Shown here: one piece after another, positions 33,848 to 44,500 of the stretch
Position numbering within the stretch: position 1 is the first letter of the stretch
Layout of the letters: every line of letters starts with the position of its first letter
NCBI GenBank assembly: GCA_965153455.1
Contig: OZ234496.1
Coordinates: forward strand, 124,001-188,000
Origin: Sphagnum compactum
Lineage: Eukaryota; Bryophyta; Sphagnopsida; Sphagnales
Reading direction: 5' to 3'
Length of the DNA stretch: 64,000 nucleotides
The notes under the pieces: generated by a model
The model's input: only the letters and a program-made list of their open reading frames with translations
Databases searched by the model: none
Told to the model about the DNA's origin: nothing
Position numbers and translations under genes: made by a program

Positions 33848-35090
33848 GGAATTGCCACATTGCATAGAGTGTCCTTGCATGCAGTTTGCAGCTCGTGTCC
33901 TGAAAGTTAGGGGGCTGAGATTATTGCTGATCATCTACGGCCAGGTGCTAATTAGCCCCCATCATCAATTAACCTTGTAGTACTGGATCGAAACAATTGA
34001 CACTGACTTCCATATCTTCGATAAAATTGAAGAAGCCAATGATCCTTCAGATTTCTTTAATAAGATCAGGTTCCCCACAAACTGGTGGTGGGAAGATCGG
34101 TACTACATCTGACGTCACGAGCTGCTGCTGCGAGCTCTGGTTCTCAAGCTCTTGATTTGCAGAGCTTGAGAACCAGATTATGTGACAAGAATGCGTTGAA
34201 TTAGGGACTGGATACGAAGGCAATGTTAGGTCCTCAGTCTACTTCCTTTTGCTGTCATTGGTTGTGCAGGCGTGAAGCTAAGCGTGGAGGAGCTTATCGG
34301 AAGACTCCTGAACCTGCAGCGTGCACAGGAACGCAGAAGCATTGTCCTAAAAGTCCAGGTAGAAATGATTTTGCAGCCGAGCTCAAGGGGAGTTTGATTT
34401 TGGGCCTACACACTGGGTTTCAGTCTTCTTTCTTTGTTTTGTTTGTCCATATGCTTATCACCCAGCTGGTCATTAGCTGTGATGGTTTGGGTTAGGAATT
34501 GCTACATTGCATAGAGTGTCCTTGCATGGAGTTTGCAGCTCGTGTCCTCAAAGTTAGGAGTGTCCCTTTTTAGTGTCTTCTTTTCTGGGTTTAGGGTGGC
34601 ATGTTTTTTAGTTATCACGGATGCACGCCTCCTGATCGGCTGTATGGCATTACAGACCGCTCGATCAGTGATGATCGCGGTCCGCGAGGGCCAATTGGCG
34701 TGGGCTGTATGGCATTGCAGACGGTTCGCGGTCTGTAAGGGCCAATTAGCGTGCAGAAGGTGTTCACCTTCGATTCTTAAAAAACACAACCTCCCAAACC
34801 CGCCATCTTAAATCTTTCACCGTTTATAGTAAAAATCTGTGCTATGACAGTCGTCCTCATGGATTCGAGGATTGCCCAAGGAATTTTATGCGAAATATGT
34901 GATTGGACACTTCTACCGGGCTCATGTTTGGAAGAACACAATTCGGGACTTGTGCATCGAACATTGCTCGATGCCGTTGCGCGGTTAGCGCCCGACAAGT
35001 TTCTGGAATTCAGGGATGCGGTGATTTCTAGCAGTCGCAAAAAAAGTAAATATGCACTCAAGCGGGAGTTGCGGAAGGCTGCATCCCAGG

Positions 35091-35146
35091 TGAGCTTTTT
35101 TTTCTTTCTTACCGATATTGCTAACACACTCTTTTTTTTTTTTAAG
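35091..35146 (+). other. Putative short intron in GIY-YIG copy 2
   Basis: CAG|GTGAGC and TTTAAG|GTTG boundaries at the same places as in copy 1 (15531-15582), with a T-rich interior. Retained introns are a known peculiarity of Penelope-like elements. Confidence 0.5.
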
Positions 35147-35317
35147 GTTGTTACCCATACCTGTTTTCCTGTCTTTCACATTAAGTCTCTCGACAGACTT
35201 GGAAGGCTTCGGCAAAAACATCGTAAGTCTTCAACCAACTTCTCATGTCCATTTTTAGATAAAGGGGTACTTTATGTTATTCACGATGTCAACAATAGTA
35301 GGATGGTATATGTTGGT

Positions 35318-36397
35318 CTCTTCGTTTCCTGTTTCTGTTGAAATTTTAGCTCTTTACTTGAAGTTGCAGAAGCTTGATTACTGTGCGTCAGAAATTCCAG
35401 CTCTGCCAGATCCTTTGATCTCCCCAAATTCTCTGGTATTTTTTCCAGTGAAAATTTGGTGGTTAATGTTATCCTTTATTCTCGTCTCCTGTGGAGTCTC
35501 CTATATTGTCATGGAGATGTAACAGCCTAGCACAGCCCACTAACATCCCCTGTTTTTCACTAACTGTTCATTTCCAAATAGTGTAAACTAGACCCATATA
35601 GAGATGGAGTGTCCAGGAACAGATCCAAATCTCATCCGGCGAGTTTCTGTGTTACCAGTACCTGTGGGGCTTCGGTTTAATCCGGCTTCATCTTTCAAAG
35701 ATGGACAACTTTCTACTCCTGTTTCATTGTATTGTCCTTAAGCACATGCGTTGTATTCTCATTCCTTGAGGATGCTTCAGCTAGATCTACAGTGTGCCTT
35801 TCCGGTTATTTTTCCTTCGTTTACACAACCAGTGCAGGTGGTCCTGCTTATCTTCGGGCCTGATAGGATGTTACCAGTCTCCCTTTTCTCTTATCCGACC
35901 ATCTACTAATTTGTCTGCAATTTTGTCAAATGTAGCTCTCTCTCTCTTGCATGTTCTCGGGTCACATACCAGCACAGCAGATGAATGCTGGAGCTTACCA
36001 CCTTACCAAAGGACTGGGAGGTGGCATCCACTGTCTCTGCTCCTTGATCAGAATTTGTAATATTTTTGTTTAGAGTTTAGTCATGGCAATTGGGCACAGA
36101 TTGCAACAAGAGACAACCCCTTTTTTCGCGGTTGTCCATGGTTTCAGCTTTTAGTGTCCTTTCCTTCTTGCTTGAATGAAGAAAAAGTTGAAGAGACCCC
36201 TACTTTTTACTGGGCTCTCCTCGAAAACGAAGTGGGCAACCGGGGAAATACGTGCAGCTGTGTGATACCGGTCTTTGGAATCTGGGGTATGTGGTGGACC
36301 ACTGTATAAAATCATGTAATGACAACCATAGTAGTAGGATCAGCTCTTCTGAGGCAGGATATTTTATGGAATATTGCAAGAAAAGACTTCTGGATCA
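35318..36397. other. ~1.08-kb segment inserted in GIY-YIG copy 2
   Basis: Absent from copy 1, which instead has about 80 bp completing the GIY-YIG motif. The segment has no terminal repeats I can see and no clear coding frame; ORFs up to ~88 codons are unrecognised. It may be a captured host fragment or a non-autonomous element. Confidence 0.5.
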
Positions 36398-37054
36398 ATA
36401 AGCCACTATATGCTCCCGTTGCAAACAGGGTTTCCATTCCTTGAGAGCTTTTTCTGAATAGAAGGTAGACGGGAATTTCTTAGATTCTGAAGGCTGTTTT
36501 GATTTGGACTTGTTCAAGGTCGTTGCCTCTTAATTGGAAAGAGAATGGATGAGTACTTTGCACACCTTCTTTCCAAGAGGTCACAACTTGATAGGCAAGT
36601 CGAACCTTAATAGGACGTCCATACCTTAAGGGTGCATCAAGCTTTTGCAATGTTGTGGAGATAGGGCAGTAAACCTTCGTTTGCTCGTCTTATAACAACA
36701 AAGTCTGCAGGGTTCCTTTTAAAGTTCTTCCCGTTGTTGCTGGAAGTTTTCCTCCTCCCTTGCCGGTTTCCGAGGAGACTGGTTCCCCTCCCGATGATGT
36801 GCGACTAATTCACAGAGGGGTCCCTCACCTTTATCCGGCCAAAATTTTTGGCTGCAGGATTTCCAAATGAAGGCTGGTATTCCTTTCTTTTCTTACGTCT
36901 CAGGGCAAGAATTCTATTATTTTTCTCTCCAAGTATACGACCAAGAATCTGGTTCGTATGCTTTTGTTGCTGTCTCACATTTCTCCTTTTGTTCTTGGTC
37001 CTCCTGTTGGCTGGGCTTTACAATTGTCCAAAATTTCGAATAATTTTATAACGA

Positions 37055-37860
37055 GTGATAATGCTCTTCGTTATTTCCCGTCCAGTGCCCTCTTTCGTAG
37101 GCAGAGATCTCACGATCTCTGTTTTTGTTGGTGGAGGTAGGCCTAGGGGCTCAAAACGCAAGCTGAATTTTCAGAGTGCCACCTGGCATCATTTAGAACA
37201 CTCTCCAAGCTGGGCTGAAGGTGACCAACCAGTCAACGGTGTAGGCGCTGCAAGTTGGCTACAGGGTGAACAGTACCCATGTTGGTACCTTGACCTTTTT
37301 GAGCGAGGCCTCTTAGTGGCCAATATTAAGACCAAAAAATGTTAAATCTGAACTCAGACACCCTGATTTAGTCTAAGCATGGGATATTTGTAATGCTTAG
37401 AAATGATTTAAATGGACGCTTGGGTTCGCCCAAAGGCTCTCAAGTCACTGTGCCCTTGTTGGCTGGTGGAATATCATTGAAACCACTTAATAAGCTAGAT
37501 GGGAATTTGTTCGGAGTCCACAATTCTTTTATAAAAACAATCAAGGCGTTGAGGCTTGTGTTGCCCTGTTATTGGGGAATTGTGTTTTTTTAATAAATAT
37601 GTTAGGCACCCATGAAGGGCACAATGACAGGCTCTTGCAACCTGCATGCCGCTTCTCAGTACTAGCAGCAATGTTCGTTTTGGGAAAAGAAAAAGGTGAG
37701 CTAGCTAGAGTGGCACAAGAAGTCCAAGGCCATGTAATTCGCAGGGCTCTTGTGAAAATCCCCTCCGATCTCGTTTGTATCATTGAATCCATCAGAGGCA
37801 TGTCTGTGGACATCAGTCGCAGAAAAGCGTCCAGGCGCTGAAGAAGACTTATGTGTGCCA
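37055..37860 (+). other. Decayed coding-like segment, unknown
   Basis: Three successive plus-strand stretches (37055-37345, 37393-37593, 37572-37841) read like protein, for example R-K-L-N-F-Q-S-A-T-W-H-H and E-L-A-R-V-A-Q-E-V-Q-G-H. They change frame, and an equally long minus-strand frame covers 37701-38090. No domain is recognised. Position between the GIY-YIG and reverse-transcriptase motifs suggests part of the same Penelope-like element or something inserted in it. Confidence 0.3.
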
Positions 37861-38190
37861 GTGATTTTGCAGCTGCTGCTGGCTTGTTTATCCCCCCCCC
37901 CCCGCCCCCCCCCCCATGTAGTGTAGGCTGAGCAGTATGCAGTTTCCTGGGCAGCTTGGTCTACAACGTTAGAGAACAACACGTTAAGATCCTGTAAATA
38001 GTCAAACTGTTCCAAATTACCACGTTCTTTTTTCCAGGTCTCGTGCTGTGACTGGCAATCATTCAGTGTGTTTGTAGTTGCTGGAAACAACAGGCTATGT
38101 GAAATTTTTGGAAGTCCTCACCTCTTCTTAAACGGTAATGACTAGGTAATATTGCAGAGGAAGAGTGTGATAGCATCATCCGCTCTGTCT

Positions 38191-38397
38191 GTGTCGACTC
38201 TCTCGTGACCCGAGCTCACAACGTTCTGTTCAGTGCTGCAAGAGCAGTACTACTGTCCGTGTCGACTCTCTCCCGTGACCCGAGCCGACAACATTCAGCT
38301 AGGTGCTGTAGGAGCAGTACTACAGTCAGTGTCGGCTCTCTCTAGTGACCCTAGCTGACGATGTTTAGGTTAGTCCTGCAGGAGCAGTACTGCTCTA
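38191..38397 (+). repeat. Three tandem ~69-bp units
   Basis: Units start GTGTCGACTCTCT at 38191 and 38259 and GTGTCGGCTCTCT at 38329. Each contains GTGACCC, then a CTGCA/CTGTA region and GAGCAGTACT. Lengths are 68, 70 and 69 bp. Confidence 0.88.
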
Positions 38398-39060
38398 CTT
38401 GAGAGAGAGATGGACATAGTCCATAAAGGACTGGTGTTTGGCCTACCTCCACTCCGGGTCCCAGAAGGGACCGACTAGTTTCTTCTCCTACGGATGGTTT
38501 GAGTCTCTCTTCCATTTTGAGCCTTCCTTCTGTGTTGGACTGTCTTCCTCTGCTTGTTGGAAAGTGTTGATCCCTTCCCTTCGTTGCTTGCAAATATGCT
38601 AAGACGTCTGGTCAAGAGTTTTTTTAGCTCTGGGGCGTTGGGTACATCTACCCGTGCTCCTCAAGTTAGTAAAATTAAATCCTCTGGATGTGCTTGTTGT
38701 TGTTTCCCCTAGTTTTGTCGATTCCCATCATGGTCATGTTATTTCTTAGAGGAGGATTGTTATTTAAGAATCCTGCTGCAGTCTCTTGATTTCTTAACTC
38801 TGTGCACTAAAATTGACCCAGGGGATCTAAAAGCTCGTAGCAGAGTTCTGATAGATAGAGTGTTCCGTCGGACGCTGAAGCTTCATCGTTTTAAGTTATT
38901 GATGGTTCCAAAAATTGTTTTGAACTATCGGTTTTCCTCGCTGAAAAAAAAAGCAGAGAGCAGTTTGTTTAAAAATCCTGGGCTTTAAATTTGCAGAGGC
39001 TTCAGATTTGATCTCTTGGTTGGAATTCATATTAGACAATTTGTTGAGATGTTTTACCCA
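38398..39060. other. Unassigned, possibly decayed Penelope-like ORF
   Basis: Short coding-like stretches occur on the plus strand, such as D-P-G-D-L-K-A-R-S-R-V-L near 38817, just before the reverse-transcriptase motif. The link to that motif is only by position. Confidence 0.25.
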
Positions 39061-39240
39061 ACATGCGTGTAGACAAATGCATCGGTATCCCCATGGGTAC
39101 AAATTTTGCGCTCTGTTGAGCTAATCTCTTCACCCGGGAGTTGTCCTTTGCCCCATTTATAGATTCTTGAGACTTTTTAGTTTTGGAAGAAGTTTTTTGT
39201 CTTCCAAATGTTCAGTCCTATTCTCTTTCTACTGAAGGTA
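39061..39240 (+). pseudogene. Penelope-like reverse transcriptase motif, decayed
   Basis: Around 39081-39110 the frame reads I-G-I-P-M-G-T-N-F-A-L, then after a TGA A-N-L-F and further E-L-S-F-A-P-F-I-D. G-I-P-M-G-T-N followed by A-x-L-F and a Y/S-x-E-L-x-F stretch is the diagnostic reverse-transcriptase block of Penelope-like elements, related to telomerase. A stop lies in the motif and the preceding residues (C-R-Q) are in a neighbouring frame, so it is a relic. No catalytic Y-x-D-D follows in frame. It lies ~2.5 kb downstream of the GIY-YIG region on the same strand. Confidence 0.6.
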
Positions 39241-40497
39241 AAAGGCCACCCTTTTAGAGATCTTCTAAAGAGAACTTGAGCGTCGGTTATTAAAGAAGGA
39301 TTCTTATTTGGGATTTTTGCTTTTAGCAGGTTTCAAATGATTTTGCTTCGAGCCATGCGAGTGGGGAGCTTCCTGTAAGCCCGCTTTGTCCTTCCTTGTT
39401 GTTTTCCCTTTCTCTCTTTCTTTGTTTCTTTGTCTGGTCTTTGTTCTGAGGTATGTTGTTGGCAGGGTCAACATCCTAAACCCCTCGCGGTTGCTTTGTG
39501 GGAGGAGCCCAAGCCTTTGGTGATCAGAGACCAACATGCAATCGACGCGGCCGGGGACCCGTTCGGTAGCCTTGTGACGGTGGAACTTCCACCTCCAGAA
39601 TGGTAAGGGCCTCCTAAGGATAACCTCATATTGTCCAGCTCAAGGTTTTTTTTCCTTTTTTAAGTCGATTGTGAACTTACTCCTCGTGATTTGATACGGA
39701 TTGTTGTTAGGAACACAAAATTGAGCTTCACCAAGCATTGGGGAGCTCAAGAAAGTGCCTCCATTATTCGACATTTTCGTGCTATCGCGCATAGTGTCCC
39801 GGACTCCGTGCGTAAGGTAATAGGCATGGGCATCCTGGCCTCATCTCCAGAGGAAAACAAGGGACATTATCCGAATCTCGAGGATTTTCAAGAGATTTGT
39901 GAAAACTCTATGTTGATCCACAATGGGGAGATAGGTGGCCATCATTTTGCATGCATTTGTTCCGTCGATTGAAGCTTCGGAACATGTTCAGACCTTGGGA
40001 TATCTCTTTCGGTATGACGGCACCATGCTTCGCACCTATTCTCCAGAGTCTCAAATGGCGTTATTTCGGCATAGGTTTTGTCGTGACGATCTCATTGTGG
40101 ATAGGTCGGTATTCTGTAACCAGGATGGATGCTCATTCAGAAAAATTTTATTTTGCTTTTTTTTTTCCTCATGGCGCGTGAAGTTCTTTCCTTTCAAGTA
40201 TCGGCACAGCACAAAGAGAAACACAGGAGACAAAGGGACCTGGTCGCAGGAGGAACTGGAACGGTCTGCGGATGCTTGGGCCACAAAATTTGTGCACACA
40301 AATTTGCGTTCGTAGCTTGAGTCGTGGTTGAGAGAATTAGACAGCTTTTTCCTTGAGGAATTACCATTTGGCACCTGTAGAGTGGGAAGAAGTTGTTTCA
40401 CAGCCATGGCAGTCACTGAAAACTACCAATCCACGCCACATACTGATAGGGACTTGTGCAATTTTGTGATTTCCTGGTTTTTGGAAGGTGAGTGTTC

Positions 40498-40611
40498 TTT
40501 GCAACTTTTATTTATTTTAGACACTATGAGCCTTGTGAAAGGGGTCAAAAAAATGATTGCGTACCTTCTTACTCACATTTCTTCATTGGGAACTCGGTTG
40601 GAGTTGGACAG
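40498..40611 (+). other. Intron in the dioxygenase-type gene
   Basis: GAAG|GTGAGT at the donor and GGACAG|GAGAAG at the acceptor, 114 bp. Splicing joins the exons in phase (a glycine codon is split) and brings the HxD motif and the F-V-F-P strand together, as the fold requires. Confidence 0.7.
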
Positions 40612-40718
40612 GAGAAGTAGCATCAGGAGAGCAATTTGTGTTTCCAACGCACAAATTCTTTTTCCGGCCCAGGCAAGGGACTGTCATACTCTTCCGGTCT
40701 GCATGGCTTCAACATTGT

Positions 40719-41537
40719 TGTCGCAACCCCACTTTGTCCAAGTGTGGGGGTGAAGCCCAACACTTGGAAAAGTGGGAGGTTTGGAGTCCTCCGGGACTCC
40801 CGAATGTTTAGAGCTCAACAGCAAGGCCCAAAACACCTCGCATTGGGGTGTCCTTAGTGTCATTGGAAAGGTCTTGAAACGTAGATATCGAAAATGGCCT
40901 CGCATTGGTCATTTGGGCTTTTGCAGCCCAAGTTATGGGCAAAAGAAGGGCCGGGAGTCAAACTGGCAATTTGACTCCCAACCACTAAAAGTCGGGAATC
41001 GACCTCTTCCTGACATCCGATTTGAAAGTGCCACATGGCATTGGAAAGATCTCGACGAGGGCTACAACTTTGGTTTTAGATCTCGTTGCGATCGGATTCG
41101 ACAGTCGGGAGTTATGGCCGTTCAAAGTTCCGGGAGTCTAGCCGGGACAATTTCGGGACTCCATTTCGGGAGTCCCAACAAAATGTGCCATTTGGATGTA
41201 GCCTCCACGGCGAGCTGCAGAGATAACTATAAGGGGGAAGGTGGTGGCTTCCCCCGAGTCCGGGCCATGGTGAGTCAAGTAGTCCAAAGTGCTCGTGGCT
41301 TGTCCCAACACCCAAGGGTGTTCCCGAATGTGAACTAACCCATTTGTGGTTGGTTTTGTATGCAGATTCGTGCTTGATCTACTAGTCCATCTCTAGTCTA
41401 ATCCCGGGGCTTCCAACTCGACCCTCTACCCCTTTCTAGAGTTAGAAGTCGGGAGCGTGCCCTTCGGTCCCAACTTTCCGCAACTTCACATTGGTGAACC
41501 CTCAAGTGGGTTCACCCCAGGACCAAGGAGTGCGTCA
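40719..41537 (+). repeat. 5' LTR of the chromovirus (subfamily A, 819 bp)
   Basis: Starts TGTCGCAACCCCAC and ends GTGCGTCA. It contains a TATA-like CTATAAGG at about 41227-41234, likely the element's promoter, as in the other LTRs here (for example 48434). Confidence 0.95.
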
Positions 41538-41539
41538 CG

Positions 41540-41551
41540 TGGTATCAGAGC
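41540..41551 (+). other. Primer-binding site
   Basis: TGGTATCAGAGC, two bases after the 5' LTR, is the standard complement to the 3' end of plant initiator tRNA-Met. Confidence 0.93.
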
Positions 41552-41579
41552 TCAAGGTGAAGCTCAACGACATTTTGGG

Positions 41580-44500
41580 ATGGCACCCAAGAAGAATCGG
41601 AAACTAGCTCCAGAGCCTAGGTCCGAGGAGCGCGTCGATGACATAGTAGCCCCGCCCGAATCAATTGGGGAGGAACCAAACTTCCGAGAGGACCAAGATG
41701 AGCCCAAGGTTAAACCCGAAAGTGAGGAGGAACAACGGAGCTCGGTCCTGTTCACCCCGGAGCAACTTGAAGTCCTCCTCAAGATGAATAGGCCCGACTT
41801 TGGTGAGTTGGTGGCGGCCCTCAAAACGGGGACCTCCAAAGGTGAAAGGTTTCAACCGGCCAAGCCCGGGAATTTTGATGGTGCCCGAAACTGTAAGGTG
41901 GTGGATGCTTGGCTGGCAGAAATGGACGATTATATCCATGCCGCCAAGGTTGGACAAAATTCCGCCGTGGAACTTGCCCATTCCTACTTGAAAGGCTATG
42001 CCGCCACATGGTGGCGGACGGTAAGACAAGAGGAGGGCAAGAACCATGGCTACACGTGGGAGTTCTTTAAGGAGCGCCTTGAGTCGGAATTTGTTCCGAG
42101 GAACTCCGACTACATCTCGAGGTGCAAGCTCCGAGATCTTGTGAATGCCACAAATGAGAACTTGAGGCAATATGTGAGGGCTTATTCCGAGCTCATATTG
42201 GAGATCCGGCACATGCACGAGTTGGATCGTGTGTGCCAATTTGTGATGGGGCTTCCAACTTGGGCCAAACGGAAGCTTGAGGAGAGTTGGCCCGCCTCAT
42301 TATCCGAGGCCATCACGAAAGTGGAGAACTTCTCGGATGTGGGGCGGAGCGACAAATCCGGGTTGAAGAAGGACAATAAGTTCCTTCACAAAAAGCCAAG
42401 GCATGAGGGGGAATGGAACCGGGGGCAAGGTAGCCCAACCAAGGATAAGCCAAAACAATTCCAAGGCTCGGGGTTCAAACCAAAAGGTAGCTTCGTGAAG
42501 AAGGGGGCTCCTTTCAAAGGGAGCCAAACCAAGGGAGATTTTGGAGCAAAACCCAAGGGAGCGTGTTTCAATTGCAACGAAGTGGGGCACTACTCCAAAG
42601 ATTGCCCCAAATCCAAATCGGGAGTGGGGAGCTCTAAGGTACTTGCTCTTAATGCCACTCTAGCCCAACCGGAATGCAATCGACTTATCTTCTTGAAGGG
42701 GAAGATTGCTAAGCGGGAAATTTTATGTCTTTTGGACACAGGGGCTTCTCACAACTTCATAACTTGTGAGAGCGCCCAAAGGATGGAGCTCCACTTGGAA
42801 GAGCTTAAGGCACCCATTGAGGTGCATTTCGCGGATGGGGTTCCCCATCCAACTACACTACAAGCAAAGGGAGTGCCTCTCCAATTAGGAAATTGGAGAG
42901 GAAAAATGGATTTGTTAGTTTCCACCTTGGGTGGAATGGAGTGCGTTTTGGGAATGGAATTCATTACCCAAAACAATGTGCTCATTGAAGGGCACAATAG
43001 GTTAGTTAGAATCCCATCTAAAAGTGGGATTGTGCGAGTCAAGGCACATGAGTTGCCTTGTGTGGGTGGTCCAACCATCCACTTTATGTTACGAAAAGCT
43101 TGGGAAAAAGAACTCGTGGGGGGCTTTAGCATGATGTGTGTCATGCGGGTGTTGGATGAGTATGAGCCCAAGGAAGCCACCAAGTTGGTGACTTTCGCCA
43201 AGTGCATAAGGAAGGTTTTGGAAGAGTTCCCGGATGTGATGCCCGAAGAGTTGTCCGAAGACTTGCCCCCGAGAAGACGAGTTGATCATGCGATTGAAGT
43301 GATACCGGGAGTGGAACCGCCCGCCAAGGCCCCATATAGAATGAGCCACGAGGAGTTGAAGGAACTCAAGGTTCAACTTGAAGAACTCCTCGCGAAAGGT
43401 TACATCAAACCAAGCAAGTCGCCATATGGGGCACCCGTCCTTTTTGTTCACAAGAAGGATGGGACTTTGAGGATGTGTGTGGATTATAGAGCACTCAATA
43501 AGGCAACGGTGAAAAACCATTATCCTTTACCTCGCATCGATGATCTATTCGATCGTCTCTCGGGAGTCAAGGTTTTTAGTAGAATTGATCTACGTTCGGG
43601 GTATTACCAAATAAGGATCGCGGAAGGGGACGAAGAAAAGACCGCTTGTCGCACAAGGTATGGGTCATATGAGTTCTTGGTGATGCCCTTTGGGCTCACC
43701 AATGCACCCACAACATTTTGCACCCTCATGAATGACATTTTTCGTGAATGGCTTGATGATTTTGTGGTCGTCTACATAGACGACATTTTGATTTATAGTA
43801 GCTCCATGGAGGAGCATGTGGAGCACCTTCGCAAGGTGTTCCAAAGGCTAAGGGAAAACAAGTTGTATGCCAAGCTCGAGAAGTGCGAATTTGGGGTGAC
43901 GGAAGTGCATTTCCTTGGGCATAGGATAACTCAAGAAGGGTTGATGATGAATGATCACAAGGTCAAGGCAATTTTGGATTGGGAGCCGCCTAACTCGGTT
44001 CCCGCCTTGAGATCCTTTTTAGGATTGGCCTCCTATTATCGCAAGTTCATAAAGAACTTTGCGAGGATAGCGGCTCCTTTGACAAACCTCTTGAAGAAGT
44101 CCGCCATCACTTATGATTGGGATGAAGCATGCGACGAAGCCTTTGGAACATTGAAGGGCATTTTGGTGAAGGCGCCGGTGTAGAAGTTGCCCGACTTTGA
44201 CAAGGACTTTGAAATCCATTCTGACGTCTCCAACTTTGCAATTAGGGGTGTCATAGTGCAAGATGGAAGACCGGTGGCCTTTGAAAGCAAGAAGTTGAGT
44301 GAGACGGAGCGAAAGTGGCCAACTCACGAGAAGGAAATGTGGGTGGTCATACATTGTCTCAAGACTTGGGGCCATTACATAGGCTCCAAAGATGTGGTGG
44401 TGTGGATCGACAATGTGACCTTGAAGTACTTCGCAACTCAACCCAAGTTGTCATCAAAACAACAAAGGTGGCAAGACACATTGGCCTTGTTCAATGTGGA

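Larger units (their letters stand above)
29981..34557 (+). repeat. 647-bp tandem array: five full units and one partial, split by an LTR element
   Basis: Units begin near AGGAATTGCCACATTGCATA, at about 29998, 30645, 31292 and 31939, then 33848 after the inserted element, with a partial sixth at 34495. Landmark spacing is exactly 647 bp (hairpin arms at 30287, 30934, 31581, 32228; then 34137 once the 1262-bp insertion is removed). Each unit carries a perfect hairpin, listed separately. A 72-90-codon frame recurs in most units but varies in stops, so coding is doubtful. Divergence between units is low, pointing to recent expansion or homogenisation. Confidence 0.95.
34598..36895 (+). pseudogene. 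GIY-YIG endonuclease segment, copy 2 (Penelope-like element, N-terminal end)
   Basis: This copy has the same upstream direct repeat (34640-34704, then from 34705) and a better-preserved first exon: open from 34844 through E-I-C-D-W-T-L-L-P-G and E-L-R-K-A-A-S-Q to 35090, then a 56-bp intron 35091-35146. The next exon holds R-L-G-R-L-R-Q-K-H and the GIY-YIG start, G-V-L-Y-V-I-H-D with M-V-Y-V-G, ending near 35317. There the match to copy 1 stops; a ~1.08-kb unrelated segment follows and the match resumes at 36398, with the E-R-E-W/P-R-G-H-N region near 36540. Inferred: part of one Penelope-like element with the reverse-transcriptase motif at 39066-39160, giving the endonuclease-first order known from a green-lineage clade of these elements. 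The element is decayed; stops are common after 36400. Confidence 0.65.

Noticed and set aside
35223-35258. Second intron in GIY-YIG copy 2 (GTAAGT..TTTTAG, 36 bp)
   Set aside because: Too short for normal plant splicing, and the unspliced reading is open and protein-like.
40772-41338. 188-codon ORF inside the 5' LTR
   Set aside because: It lies wholly in LTR sequence, is disrupted in the 3' and solo LTR copies, and has no domain.
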